Positions 25,447 to 36,499 are shown, counted from the stretch's first letter. The stretch: 64,000 nt of DNA from Rhytidiadelphus loreus (GCA_947034895.1 OX344763.1:63197093-63261092); one strand, 5' to 3'. Numbers and translations are program-made. Notes: generated by a model from the sequence alone, not told the origin.

Positions 25447-26034
25447 GTGTCGGCTGACTCTATTTTGGACTACAGCCAATATGTCATCCTTAGTACTGGG
25501 AACTTTTTGTGCTCTGCTCCCACTGTCAACTCGTCTATGGAATTTTCTGTGGTGCCCATTGAAGACGGGGTCGTAGATAGTCCTTCTGATCGAAGGCCGC
25601 GCTTGCTGGTGTCTTGTTCACCACCGCCGTTGCGCTCTAACGACTGTAATGGGTCGCCTAAGTTGACGTCTGCATCAGGCAAATTGACATAGAGAAAACT
25701 CTACGAAGATGCCAACTATCCAATGTCTATGCCGGAGTTGAATCTACAGGTTCCCTCTCATGCATGTCAAGATGTTCTAAAGGTCTCAGTTATTCCACCC
25801 ACACTCCCTCGTCACAGTGGACCATCTCATGTGAAGAGGTTCAGAAAAAGACATGATGGACAATCATGTACTAGCCAGAGCTCTAGTTGGAGTTGGGATT
25901 CTTGGGAGCGGAGGTCTTTGCAAGCGCAGCGGAGGGAGCAATCCTGCCAAGAGGGAGGATCTAACAAATCTTATAGTCGAGGACCTGAGATTCGAAAGGC
26001 CATGGAGAAATTGAGGACTACCTCAAATTGTTGA
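25447..26034 (+). pseudogene. Small Ser/Arg-rich ORF of element II (unknown function)
   Basis: The frame reads VEDGVVDSP-like acidic sequence (actual local string EDGVVDSPSDRRPR), then Ser/Pro-rich sequence, a TAG at 25690-25692, RKLYEDA, and a basic Ser/Arg-rich tail (KRFRKRHDG). The open frame begins at a GTG (25447), so the real start or an upstream exon is unknown. The paralogous region in element I (30159-30969) has GMVDSPLSRGP and KKLYADD in the same order. Conservation of the pair argues for a real fourth gene of the module. I do not recognise a domain. Confidence 0.45.
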
Positions 26035-26996
26035 TAGATGACTGTAGTAGAATCCCGATTGGTAGTCTTGGATACATATTGCGTAGAAGTATGTATATGA
26101 ACCTTGTCCACAATATGTCGTATATATATCATTCTTCGTCTTTGTTGTGGCACTCTTCTTCTTTTATACATGATATGTGTGAATATTTCTGAATTCGTTC
26201 CAAATCATTGTGATTTTTGCTGTCATTTACGTGCTTTGTATGTCACTCCATTGCATTTCTATTTTCATGAGAGAAATTATCCTTTAAGTTTAGAATTTCT
26301 GTGATTGCTAAGACTCTCATTTCCCTGGAAAACTCTCATTTTAATGAATATAGTGTTATGTGTTCATTCGGGGTCACCAATGCTATCCCCAAGCTCTTGT
26401 GACCACCCACGTGTGGCCCTACGTCATGAGAGACCTTCATCTCGCCATCATAGATTTCCGAATCCTCCCTAGACCAAATCCAAGATCCGGTAACAGTCCG
26501 CCGTGCTTGCCATTGCTGAATTTCTTGACAGATTACGTGAAGTCGGTGTTGTCTACTCCGGATGTTTGGTTATGGATTGTGGGAAATTCATATGATATGG
26601 ACGCGGCAAAGAAATTTGCGGCATCGAAAATGACAGGATATGAGGTTAAGGTGTCCACGTACCTACCAAGTAAGGCCAAGAGGATGGACAACTCGACCAA
26701 CCGTGTGTTGGCGCCCCTGGTAAAGCTTCTATTTGTAATGAAGAAATGGGATGACGGGGAGCCAAGATATAAGGATGTAATAAAGAAGGTCTATGCCATA
26801 GATGACATTCCTTACTACACGGATTTTTAGAAGAATACCGAGGCGAAATATAGAGTCCATGCGAGTGAGCTTAGGATGGAGTTCTATATTGACATTCTCC
26901 AGAGTTTTGCCATGACTAGAGAAAACGTCATCGGCATTTACACAGGCTCAAAGTTTATGATTGCTGCCAAGGTGAAACTCCATGTTCTGCTTGTCT

Positions 26997-27150
26997 TTAT
27001 CTTCAGCTCGAAGATAAAAGTGTCTTATTGCTAGTTATCTTTGGCTCGAAGCCTCGAACTCAAGATATCTTTGTCTGTTGGTATTGTATTATGTGCAAGT
27101 TACCTCGATGTATCTTGTATGTTGGTGTGTTATCCTCGAATCGAGGATAA
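26997..27150. repeat. Family I palindromes in the MTase-gene intron (element I)
   Basis: TTATCTTCA-GCT-CGAAGATAA-type at 26997-27017 and TTATCCTCG-AAT-CGAGGATAA at 27130-27150, with a half-site near 27034, all inside intron 26972-27199. The intron is equivalent in position to the element II introns that carry family II sites. Confidence 0.87.
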
Positions 27151-28070
27151 ATTCTCAAGGGTGGATAATGAGTATTAACGGCTGCTTGTTCTTCTACAGA
27201 TGTATGGTCTCTACTATTATGGCCTTACTGACAAGCATGCATCCCAAAAACTTCGAGAAATGGCAAAGTATGGCAGTAAATTAGACATCAACGATTTCTG
27301 CCATGAAAACTCGCCATATCTTCTAGGTTATGAGCGTCCTCGTAACCTTCAAACTCCAGATGTGGACTCGGAGTCCACACCCTCAATTGATGGCAATGCG
27401 GGAGCCTCAAGCGCGGAACGGGATTTTCCTGGTGACAAGGGTGCTTCCAACCTCGACATCAATGAATACGGAACAAACAACAATATTGTTCGAGGAGGAA
27501 ATGTAGAAGATTCCCACGTACAGGACCAGGGCCCCGAATCTGCCTCCAAAGGAATCGAAGACTCCGGAGCGGGTACGCGGAAGAAAAAGAAGATCGGAAA
27601 GAAGCCCATGGGGGAGATTATACCAGACATCATCATCAGCGATGTGGAGGATTCCTATTCCGATATGGAGGACTTTAACTATGATGGTCCGGATGATGGT
27701 GGCGCGGGTCCGTCACGTGAAACCCATGGTCCGAATGCATCTGCCGAGGCACACCCTGGCCATGTTACCAAGTCTAGGAAGCCTTCAGACCCAACTCATG
27801 TTCCTCTCTGTCCTGTGAAGGAGGAGCTGAAGGATTTTTGGAGGCAGAGAGAGGAGAGGAAGGCCTTTAAGAGGGCAGAGCAATCAAGGAGAAGGATAGA
27901 GGAGCTGGCGGAGAAGGAGGCATTGAAGAAGGAACTTGAGAAATTGCGTGAAGAGAATGTTTCTCTGAGAATGCGATCACAATACCCCTCTACCTCTCAA
28001 CCTGATGCACATGACGCTGGTGGTGCTTCAGGAGCCTTAGGTCAACAGACTGCCGATCCCATCGCTGAGG

Positions 28071-28273
28071 ATTATCCTCGAGGCGAAGATGTTCCTCTCC
28101 CACCTGCCGAAGAGGATATTGCTCTCCCTTCTCCTCCTCCAATGGAACAAAAGCAAGGGTCCAATCTTCCAGTTGATAGATCAGATCAACAGATTCAGGA
28201 AGAGATTGCTCCCTCTGGAACTGGAATAGAGGGAGCTGATAGTGTTGTGGATTATCCTCGAGGCGAAGATAAT
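28071..28273. repeat. Two family I palindromes in frame inside coding sequence
   Basis: Copies at 28071-28093 and 28251-28273 (ATTATCCTCG-AGG-CGAAGAT...) lie in the C-terminal exon and are both read as DYPRGED, followed by V or N. They are 180 bp apart, a multiple of three, and do not interrupt the frame. The flanking protein sequence is low-complexity acidic and tolerant of insertion. Confidence 0.85.
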
Positions 28274-29068
28274 TTGAGTGAGCCCTTTGCATTGGAGGCG
28301 CAAGCGGAGTCGGTTCCAGAGACACAAAATGAGCATGATATTGTTCCAGATCCCATCCCCCCTCCGACTGAGCCGCAAGTATCGGAGGTGGAGGTAGAGT
28401 TTGAAAATCTCTCGGACGACGACGACGAGACTGTAGACTACGGGGAATATTTGGATGAGGGCGCCGGGAACCTGGAGTTCGGTTAGGTACACTCCCCTCC
28501 ATCATCAGACCCCTACGATATTTTATGATTGAGTCTGTCGAATGTGATGTGATGGATGTTTGTTTTGGCTTCCATCATGTTCATATTCCCAGTGAGAGAT
28601 TCTCATGTCAATTCCTTCTATCTAACAGGAGGGAGTGGATAGTCTTTGATTGTGAAGCGTGGACGAATTGCCACTCTGTGATTGCGTTTGTAGCATAGTG
28701 TTGATACTGGAACGGACTGTAGTTGGTACTTGTATACAATCGGCAAGAGATCAACAAAACCATTAGATCGGGTGTATCATAAATTATTTTGAAATAAATA
28801 TATGTCAAACTTCTCTTCAATGTGTGTAGTGTCTAATGAATTGATATTGTCCATGTTTGTGCCCAGCGCGGACAACTTAGAAGTGTGCACCGCCCGTTGG
28901 CACTCAAACAATCACTTAACGGAGGGGTTCTGTAGTTGCTTAGTGGGATTCAATGCTTTTCTTCGTTTTATGGGTCGCATGATTCTGCCTTTCAAGAGGT
29001 AACTACATCTCTTTCGTGTTTTGTTTACTCAAGTAGTAACGGCAGGTCGCAAAAAGAGAGTGCCGCAG

Positions 29069-29854
29069 AGTGTGTCCTCGTTAGTGGTCCAACTGCGACA
29101 GAAGTGGTTGAATATCGTGTTCGATTTGAACGGAATACTGTGTGAGAACCAAGGTCAAGGGCCCTATAAGAAGAAAAAACATTACATAGTCTGAGATAAT
29201 ATATTCTCCCATCAAACCCTCACTCTCATTGGGACAAAGGTCGTCTTCGTTCATCCCGATGTGCGTGAGTTCTTAGATGAGGTTTCAAAGATTTCAAATC
29301 GCGTTGTAGTTTGGAGCTCGATGTTCAAGAAGACGGTGGAGCTCGTTGCGAGTTTCCTCTTCCAGAATTGCAAGGCTCCCTACCACATCCTAGATCAGGA
29401 CAACTACAGGAGGGTAGAAACCTCCGAAGGGAAATTTCTTCATCAGGCTGGGAGTCCGTGGAAGAATCTGCTCTTCAAAGTGCTTGATGAGGAATTGTTC
29501 CTGGACCCTCGTGATCTCAACTCCTTCAACAAGGACAATACCATTCTCATTGATGACTCTTCGCAAAAGGGTGTTCTCAATGAGAACGGGAATTGCATAT
29601 ACCTTGAGAGTTGGAACCCGTACATGCGTGGAGACAATGTGCTTGTTGGCACTCTCATTCCGTGGCTGAAGAAACTACACAAGGATTGTCCACTCGGACA
29701 CCTCCATAAGTTCGTAGATCAGAACTGCATAGGTGTGGCGCCCTTGGTCGCATTAGACGATAAAGCCCAACATATATTGAAAGGGATGAGGATGTCCGCC
29801 AAGGCATTCGAGTCACGATTCGTGTTGCGGGGGATGAATCTAGTGATTGAATAA
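29069..29854 (+). pseudogene. NIF/FCP1-type HAD gene of element I
   Basis: This is a paralogue of 24070-25094. Motif I reads NIVFDLNGILCE (from about 29115), the motif II position reads VVVWSSMFKK, and the motif IV position reads TILIDDSSQK. YLESWNPYMRGDN and PWLKKLHK follow, then a C-terminal extension the element II protein lacks. An in-frame TGA at 29192-29194 lies just after motif I, with the frame unchanged on both sides, so this copy is broken. The exon likely starts after the AG at 29067-29068. A first exon may lie in 28802-29000, but the phases do not join cleanly and I do not assign it. As in element II, motif I has D-x-NG in place of D-x-DxT. Confidence 0.62.
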
Positions 29855-30048
29855 GAGAGACAAAGGAAGAAATAGACTTCTAAGTGTCTCAGTCAATCAT
29901 AGAACTCGTTGTACATTATTTTTGTGAATACGGATTTTTATGTACATTTTATTCTTATACATGAAGAAAATTTTGAAATTTAATCAAGATTTTTGGCCTC
30001 TTTGGAGGATACTGTTTTGTTCAACATGTGTTTGTCTTCTATGTTGAG

Positions 30049-30069
30049 TTATCTTTGGGTCGAGGATAA
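30049..30069. repeat. Family I palindrome between the HAD gene and the basic ORF
   Basis: TTATCTTTG-GGT-CGAGGATAA-type site. It occupies a position comparable to the weak family II half-site near 25270 in element II. Confidence 0.75.
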
Positions 30070-30158
30070 TTGTGGAGGATGTGTGTTCACTGCCATTGCT
30101 ATAGGTCGGAGGATCCGTTCTACACTTTCTCCAACGGAGGGAACCACTGACGAGGAGC

Positions 30159-30969
30159 TTGTTGTCTGGATCGGACGTGTTACTTTCAATGAGGTCCGGC
30201 TTGATTGGAGGGAGCTTCGTGCTGTCCTCCTATTCTAAGCCTTACCTCCTAGGCTCGGCCACCGATGTAGCTTCAGCGGCCATCGACTTCTCGAAGGGGA
30301 ATGTGGAGGAAGGCATGGTAGATAGCCCACTCAGTCGGGGTCCCGTGAGGACCCCGATTTGCTCATTGTCGTCAATGAAAAGGGCGTGCTCCACCCCAAG
30401 TCGATTGCATTCACAGTTGCCAACTTTGCGAACCCCAAACACCTCGCACAAGAAATTGTATGCAGATGACAGAGCGGGGTGTCGATCCTCGTCTCGAGGA
30501 TGGAGTGTTGTTGCTAGTGACAATCGCACATCACGATGTCTAGAGCGAAGAGCTCAATATGGATCCCAAGGATGGGGATCGGATAAATGAGGTACCGTTG
30601 GATGCATGCAGTGCACAGCAGGTTCCATGCCTCGTAGAGATGCCTATCTCGTTCCCCTCAAAATCCATGGGCGGAGTATCTTTGCCTTCCGCTGTACCTA
30701 TTTTCCGTCGAACAACTCTTCGAGACATACGGCGGACAAATTACACACGATCGACAACAACTGCCGATCCGTACATAAGCACTGTGAATAGATCGATACC
30801 ACGGCCGCCTCCTCGAGGTTCTAGGTCTCTTTCCAATACGGTGATTCCGCGACGTGAACGAAAGCGGAAGAGAGAGGCTAAGGATTTAATGATGATGGGA
30901 ATGTTCAGTACTTTCAATAAAGACAGTGGATCACCCAAGCCTTCTCGATGCGATTATATCTTCACATGA
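30159..30969 (+). pseudogene. Small basic ORF of element I (unknown function)
   Basis: The first part reads GMVDSPLSRGP, a Ser/Pro-rich stretch and KKLYADDRAG, paralogous to 25447-26034. The second part, in another frame from 30559, is Arg/Ser/Pro-rich with a strongly basic run (RRERKRKREAK) and ends at 30969. The frame change between the parts means either one indel or an unseen intron. A truncated family I palindrome (30485-30501) falls in the first part. No domain is recognised; a basic tail could bind nucleic acid, which is inference. Confidence 0.4.
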
Positions 30970-31440
30970 TTGGCCAAGTTAAAAGCCTTGGAGGCAGCCA
31001 AGGAGGCAACAAATAGCAGTTCTTAATCCAAGAATGATGGTTTGCCCAGTGATCCTCGTTCATAGTGGTCTTCTTTTAGTGGAAGGATCATTACTATTAA
31101 TAGAATAGTCATTCATATACAAAAACCAATTTTTAGTAAGGGTGAGTGCTCTCTATGCCCATAGCCTCTACATTTTTACACAAGACATTCAATCATTAGA
31201 ATTAGCAAGATTAGATATACCGAGATTTCATTTCCTAGGAAGTGAAGTATATAGAGAAGTGAGAGAAGTTGATTCAAGTAAATTCATGTTCTTCAATGTA
31301 AAGGGACCCACTTTTATAAATATTACATCTTATTACACAACTCAGTGGAATTGCATTTTGCACATTCATGTTTCTTAATTGTTTTGGTGTGGGATTGCTC
31401 TAAGCCTTCTAACGACTTGCCTATTTTTATCTTTCCGTTC
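30970..31440. other. Junction between element I and retroelement
   Basis: I see no supported gene. The right end of element I should lie here, but with the left end outside the window I cannot match terminal repeats. A short frame at 31142-31378 has no recognisable feature. Confidence 0.4.
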
Positions 31441-32580
31441 AGCAATTTATCTTTGAAAGGAAGGGCCTAAAGTTCTCAAAATGACCATATTGTCTCAATT
31501 TAATGAATATGGCCTTAAGTGAGAAGAAAGAGAAAGAGAAGAGCAAGAGGAGCGACCGGAAGTCGAAGCATCGTAAGAAGTATTCGGATTCAAAAAGCAG
31601 TTTTGAGACATCCGGTTCAGAAGTTTCCGATCCAAGTTTGTCCAGCTTGAACAAGGAACGGAATAGTTCACCCCCTCGACGTTCATCAAAAAGGGGACAA
31701 CGAGAGAAGACCATTGTCAAGGTCAAGATAGAGGATGTGGATTCCAAGAAGATGATGAAGAACATTCAGGAGTCTCTGGAGACGATCAAGGTCAACCATG
31801 CTGAGAATCGGAAACCAAGACGGATTGTTCTGACTTCCTGATCCAACGTCTGGTGTGGGAAATGTGGAGAACCGGGTCAATATCCGAGGGAATGTCCGAG
31901 ATCCACCTCAAAACACATTCATTATGTGTATCCGGAAGAAGAGGAGATTTACTACACCATGGCAGCAAACGAAGAGGAGGAAGTTTATCAAGTTCAGCCG
32001 ACGTACACCAAAGGGAAAGGGATCGTAGTACCAATCCGGTCCAACATGCTAAACCGGAACTTTTTGCCAAGACCAAGTCAAGGTGTGATGGTCTAGCAAC
32101 CAATGCGAGCAGTAGGATATCTGGATAGGCAAGTGGTGATTTGCTATGGTTGTGGAGAACCAGGACATTATGCCAATAGTTGTCCTAACAAGGGACTAGG
32201 GCAAGGTGCGCCACGGATTCTTCCTTGCCAGAATTGCCAAGAGTACGGACATCCAGAGGAACAATGTCCGAAGCCGGTGCAACCGCGACCAATTTATAAG
32301 CAAATGTAGATTCTTCCGCGAGAGCAGACGGCGCTCAACTACGCCCACACTGCTAGAACAGAGAATCCAAAAAAATGACGGTGCGAGGTGGAACTGCTAG
32401 TAGGAACGGAGAGCATGGTCAATCGAGTATCCACTCGTAGTTCCACCAAGACTCAATCTGGACAAGCTGCCAAGAAGAGCAAGAAAAGGTCGAGAAGGAA
32501 ACCGAAATCTAGTAGTGATTCTGATCGTCTTTCTCAAGACCGAAAGCGGAGGAAGTTCACTCTGAGGAAGGGGTGAACCA
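31440..32580 (+). pseudogene. Ty3/gypsy gag C-terminus with zinc knuckles
   Basis: A Lys/Ser-rich basic region opens at 31503. Then come three knuckle-like motifs in one frame: CGKCGEPGQYPREC near 31857 (His replaced by Gln), CYGCGEPGHYANSC near 32142 (complete CCHC) and CQNCQEYGHPEEQC near 32225. Stops lie at about 31839-31841 (TGA) and near 32095 (TAG), but the frame is kept. Gag packages element RNA through such knuckles. The 5' part of gag is missing, so this element is truncated on the left. Confidence 0.75.
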
Positions 32581-32836
32581 GAACCGGATTCCGATAGATA
32601 TATGTGCAGAGATTCGAACGAAAATCTCTGGACCGGATATGGTACGGAATCAAAAGAAAGTCAATTTCAGTGACATTCTGGTAATCATCAATCTGGATGT
32701 GAGTACTCACAAGTACAACATCATCCAGAACATCAAGGATCAGAAGGCGAATGTGACCATCGAATAGCTCCTGCATGACAATGTGGCATACCAAAAGCTG
32801 ATCTGAGACGCCTGGACCCGGAGACAGAAGAAGAGG

Positions 32837-33733
32837 GTGAAGCTTCTAGCAATGGCAGTTAACTTCTCTCAACCGGAAGATTCCGAAGCTCTAGAGGTCA
32901 CTATGGAGATAGAAGGATGTTTGATTCCAAAGATTCCCATTGATGGCGGATGTGGAGTCAACTTGATGTTGGAGGACATGGCATTTGACTTGGGCTTCAC
33001 TACGTTTGAAGCAACGGAGCAAGTACTCCGGATGGCGGATCAGTCTCGAGTGAATCCGGTTGGTCAACTTTCACAAGTACCAAGCCGGATTGGAGGAAAA
33101 GACTACTTGTTGAACTACGTTATCATTCGTGTTCATAAAGGCAGACCTTTTCCGATGCTACTCGAAAGACCGTGGTTGTACTTTGCCAGAGTACTTGTAG
33201 ATTGGGGAGCCAAGGAACTAGTGGTAGGGGAACCTTCCAACCGGATTCCTTGGGCCACAGAAAAACATTTAGGAGAAACCAGTGATTTGAACGGATATAC
33301 AACGGATTGGTCAGATCCGGAAGATTCCGCCACGAGCTATTATGTAGATCCGTTTGAGTATCAGTTTGAGTCAAACTATGGATTCTCCAATGCTGTTTTA
33401 GAACATGTTCCAGAAGATATTCCGGAACCGGTTCTGGAAGATAGGTCCCTGGAAGAGTCGAGTATTCCGCTCACGGCAGAATGGATCACTCAACAGATCA
33501 GGACCGGAAATCTTCCTACTGGTAGGAGCGAGACGGAAGAATTGGATTGGGGAGCTTTAGCTTCTTTTTCGGAAGAGGTCTACTTCGAAAAGAGCAAACC
33601 GGTTGTCTCACCCACTGAGTATGAGAAGGAGGAAGTTGAACCCAACAGAAGTTTTTACCTTAACAAACTTCTGAAGGACACGGAGAAATCCGAGAATATT
33701 TGGATATTTTTGCATGGGAGCCATCTGACCTGA
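32837..33733 (+). pseudogene. Ty3/gypsy protease region
   Basis: A retropepsin-like core is seen: IPIDGGCGVNLM carries the D-x-G catalytic position as DGG. The hydrophobic flap-like strands and GRPFPMLLERPWLY follow. This pattern is typical of plant gypsy polyproteins. An acidic linker runs to 33733. The frame before 32837 carries stops, and another stop separates this part from RT. Confidence 0.72.
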
Positions 33734-33831
33734 AGGGAATTCCATCTCATCTAGGTGAGCATCGTATTGATTTGATGGAAGGATCCGTTCCGGTTCGGTA
33801 GTGACAGTACCGACTCAACTCCAAATATTCA

Positions 33832-35206
33832 TTGATGGTGAAGGAGGAAATCGACCGGTTATTGGAGGCTGGATTTATCTATTCGGTCCACAATTTTGAG
33901 TGGGTTTCTCCTATAGTGGTGGTGCCAAAGAAAGTTGGAGCGGATGGGAAAGTCAAGATCCGGGTCTGTCAAGACTTCCGAAAATTGAACACTGCGACAA
34001 AGAAGGATTATTTTCCTCTTCCGTTCACTGACATCATTTTGGACCACGTAGCTGGATACGAGTGTTACAGCTTTTTAGACGGATTTTCCGGTTACAACCA
34101 AGTATCTATCTAATGGTGTGATCAGTTGAAAACCACATTCACGATAGAATGGGGGACTTTTGCTTTCACCCGGATGCCGTTCGGTTTGTGCATTGCACCC
34201 AAAACTTTCCAAAGATTGATAATGGACATTTTCAAGGATTTTCTTCGGCATTTTATTGAAGTATTCATAGATGACTTTGCATTTTTCAATGACCGGAATA
34301 GTCATCTTGAATGCTTACGAAAGACATTTCAAAGATGACGAGAAACTAGCTTGAAACTACATCCTAGAAAATGTTTTTTCGGGATGGGATCCGGGATCCT
34401 GCTTAGTCACATAGTAAGCCGGACCGGATTGCAAGCGGATTTGGAGAAAGTGAGAGTGATGCTCTCTCTGCTACCTCCAACCAACATGAAAGAAATCCAC
34501 GGATTTCTTGGATGTGTGGGTTACTACCGCAGATTCATTGATGGCTATGCCAAGAGGGTTATTCCACTTACGGAACTACTGAAGAAAGATACGGAATTTG
34601 TTCGGATCGGAAGAAGACAGGAGGCCTTCGAAGATCTGAAGACCTAGTTGTCCAAGGCTCCGATCCTTTCCATTCCGGATTGGACGAAAGAGTTCCATGT
34701 TACCATCGATGCATCTGGTTGGTCTATGGCCGTATGATGTGGAGAAGCGCGAGAATCCAATCTACTACGCTAACAGACAAATGAGTTTGGCAGAACGGAA
34801 TTACACGACCATAGAACGAGAGGCGTTAGTAGTGGTGTATTCGTGTAAGAAGTTCCGCCACTACTTACTTGGATACAAGGTAATTTTTCATACGGATCAT
34901 GATTCTTTGAAATACCTTATAAACAAACCGGATTTGTCTAGCTGGATTGCTAGGTGGATTTTGTTTTTACAAGAATTTGACTATGAAGTTATAGTGAAAT
35001 CCGGAAAAGCAAATGTGAACGCGGATTATTTGTCGAGACAGAGAGGACAAAAATCTGTAGCGGATATTTCCACTGAGTTTCTGGATGAATTTCTAGATCC
35101 TTTATCGAATCCGGTATTGGAAGGAAATCCGGATTCTCCTTTGATAGATGTCTTTCATCTCAATACTGAATCTGTTTCCAAGTTTCAAGATATCATATAC
35201 TCTTAG
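33832..35206 (+). pseudogene. Ty3/gypsy reverse transcriptase and RNase H
   Basis: RT motifs in order: VSPIVVVPKK, RVCQDFRKLN, YFPLPF, FLDGFSGYNQV, then TAA at 34111-34113. After that come FAFTRMPFGLCIAPKTFQR and VFIDDFAFF, the YxDD-type active site as FIDD, and HPRKCFF. GFLGCVGYYRRFI ends the fingers/thumb region. Frame is held through 34647, then shifts by one. RNase H shows TIEREALVVVYSCKKFRHYL and FHTDHDSLKYL, and ends near SGKANVNADYLSR. Several stops make it non-autonomous. Confidence 0.85.
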
Positions 35207-35269
35207 TACAGTCTAGATATCCGGAACAGATGAGTATAGAGGAAAAATAAATCTTTCAAAGAAAGGTGG

Positions 35270-36084
35270 CTCTTTATACTTTGGTTAGAGGAGTCCTCTT
35301 TAAGTTAGGAGCAGATGACATTCTCAGGAGGTGCTTAGAACCTCCGGACCGAAAGAAGGTAATCTGAGCCCTTTATGTCGGAAGTTTTGAAGGACACTTT
35401 GCCTTTGTTAGTACGGTGAACCGAATCCGATCAGCCGGATACTGGTGGCCGTACTTACACCGAGATGTTAGGAGTTTTGTACGGAGTTATGTACGGAGTT
35501 ATGATCAGTGCCAACAGACAGGAGCACCATCCTTCCAGAATCACTAGCCGCTTACTCCTATCATTCCCTTAGTACCATTCGAAAAATGGGGTATAGATTT
35601 TATAGGACCAATTTTTCCGGTCAGCACACGGAAAAAGAGGTACATTATTCTAGCCACGCATTACGCAACTAAATGGGTGGAGGCCAAAGCGACACGGAAG
35701 AATGATGCATAAACTTCAGCAAACTTTTTGTTTGAAGATATCCTCATGCAATTTGGTCACCCACTGGAACTAGTCAGTGACCAGAGAACCCATTTCCTCA
35801 ATGATGTCATTGTCGACCTAACCAGCAAGTATCTTATCAAGCACCGGAAGACGACTCCATACAACCCGAAGGCGAACGGATTGACGAAGCGGGCCAACGG
35901 AATTATTGGTAAGATTTTGAACAAGATGGTTTCCGCTCACAAGATGGATTGGGACCGGAAACTACCTTTGGCAGTCCATGCATACAACAACACCAAGAAG
36001 ATGACAACCGGAAAGACACTATACTTTTTAGTATTTGGACAGGAAGCAGTTCATGGAGTGGAATTAGAGGTGGAAACATTCTGA
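35270..36084 (+). pseudogene. Ty3/gypsy integrase, degenerate
   Basis: The zinc-binding part is reduced: GHFAFV and YWWPYLHRDV are clear. The first cysteine of the CxxC pair is Tyr (SYDQCQ), beside a 12-bp tandem duplication near 35481. The catalytic core has GIDFIGP and LVSDQRTHF with both Asp residues. The final Glu position, expected after NPxANG, reads LTKRANG, so Glu appears to be lost. Stops at several places (for example TAA near 35710). The last frame ends at 36084 (VELEVETF). Confidence 0.78.
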
Positions 36085-36499
36085 GTCTTAGCAGCCCGGA
36101 ATGTAAAATCAAGAATAGACACACTTCCACGACTCCTTGCCATTGAAGAACTGGAAGAGAATCGAATGAAGCCTTGGAGAGAACCCTGGGAGTGCAAACC
36201 AAACAAAAAGAAGATTACGACCGGAAACTTCCAGCGGACCACGGAGTACACGAGGGAGGATTGGTACTCCTTTATGACAACTGACACAAGGACTTTCCAG
36301 GTAAATTACATACAAGATGAATGGGGCCTTACCGAATCATTCAAGTCTTTCCGAACAGATCTTTGCAGCTTGAAAATCTGCAAGGCTAGTGGCTGGATAC
36401 TCGGGTGAATGGATCGAGGGTGAAGAAATATAATGCAGCTTCTTCATTAGATGACGCTCAATAGTGTTTGCGGGGACGCTCACAAATGAGGAAGGGATA

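Larger units (their letters stand above)
12112..26361 (+). mobile_element. Element II: 14.2-kb DNA transposon nested in the ParB-MTase gene
   Basis: The element body is 12116-26357. Its ends are exact 13-bp inverted repeats, AACACTATATTCA at 12116-12128 and its complement at 26345-26357. They are flanked by direct ATGT at 12112-12115 and 26358-26361, read as a 4-bp target-site duplication. Further inverted homology (CATTAAAATGAGAGT) lies at 12253-12267 and 26332-26346. On the left the two blocks are separated by about 120 bp that contain a hairpin (arms 12125-12141 and 12149-12168). The exon frame on the left (12111-12115) continues in the same frame at 26362 once one ATGT is counted, which supports a true insertion. 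Inside are a transposase (minus), family II palindromes, a leader, an MTase-like gene, an HAD/NIF gene and a small basic ORF. The CACTA letters recall the CACTA superfamily, but the duplication length and the transposase do not fit it. Confidence 0.85.
26362..28486 (+). pseudogene. ParB-MTase fusion gene of element I, 3' part (MTase fold, coiled coil, acidic tail)
   Basis: The frame interrupted at 12115 resumes here. An MTase-like fold follows: HLAIIDFRILP at the DPPY position, VWLWIVGNS, NRVLAPLVKLLFVMKK, and SELRMEFYIDILQSF leading to IGIYTGSKFMIAAK at the motif I position. Neither the DPPY nor the FxGxG signature is intact. An in-frame TAG is at 26828-26830. A GT-AG intron (26972-27199) holds family I palindromes. 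The last exon (27200-28486, 428 codons) opens MYGLYYYGL and has a Ser/Gly/acidic linker. A strong basic coiled coil of about 55 residues follows (EELKDFWRQREERKAFK onward), then a Pro/Glu/Asp-rich tail ending in TAG. Two palindromes lie in frame in that tail. The exon layout matches the element II copy. Confidence 0.68.

Noticed and set aside
12116..26357. CACTA (EnSpm) superfamily membership of element II
   Set aside because: The ends contain CACTA one step inside, but the best direct repeat is 4 bp outside AACACTA, and the transposase resembles DUF7869-type proteins rather than EnSpm.
28802..29000. First exon of the element I HAD gene
   Set aside because: It is open with a GT donor, but its phase does not join the known exon and it shares nothing with exon 1 of the element II gene.
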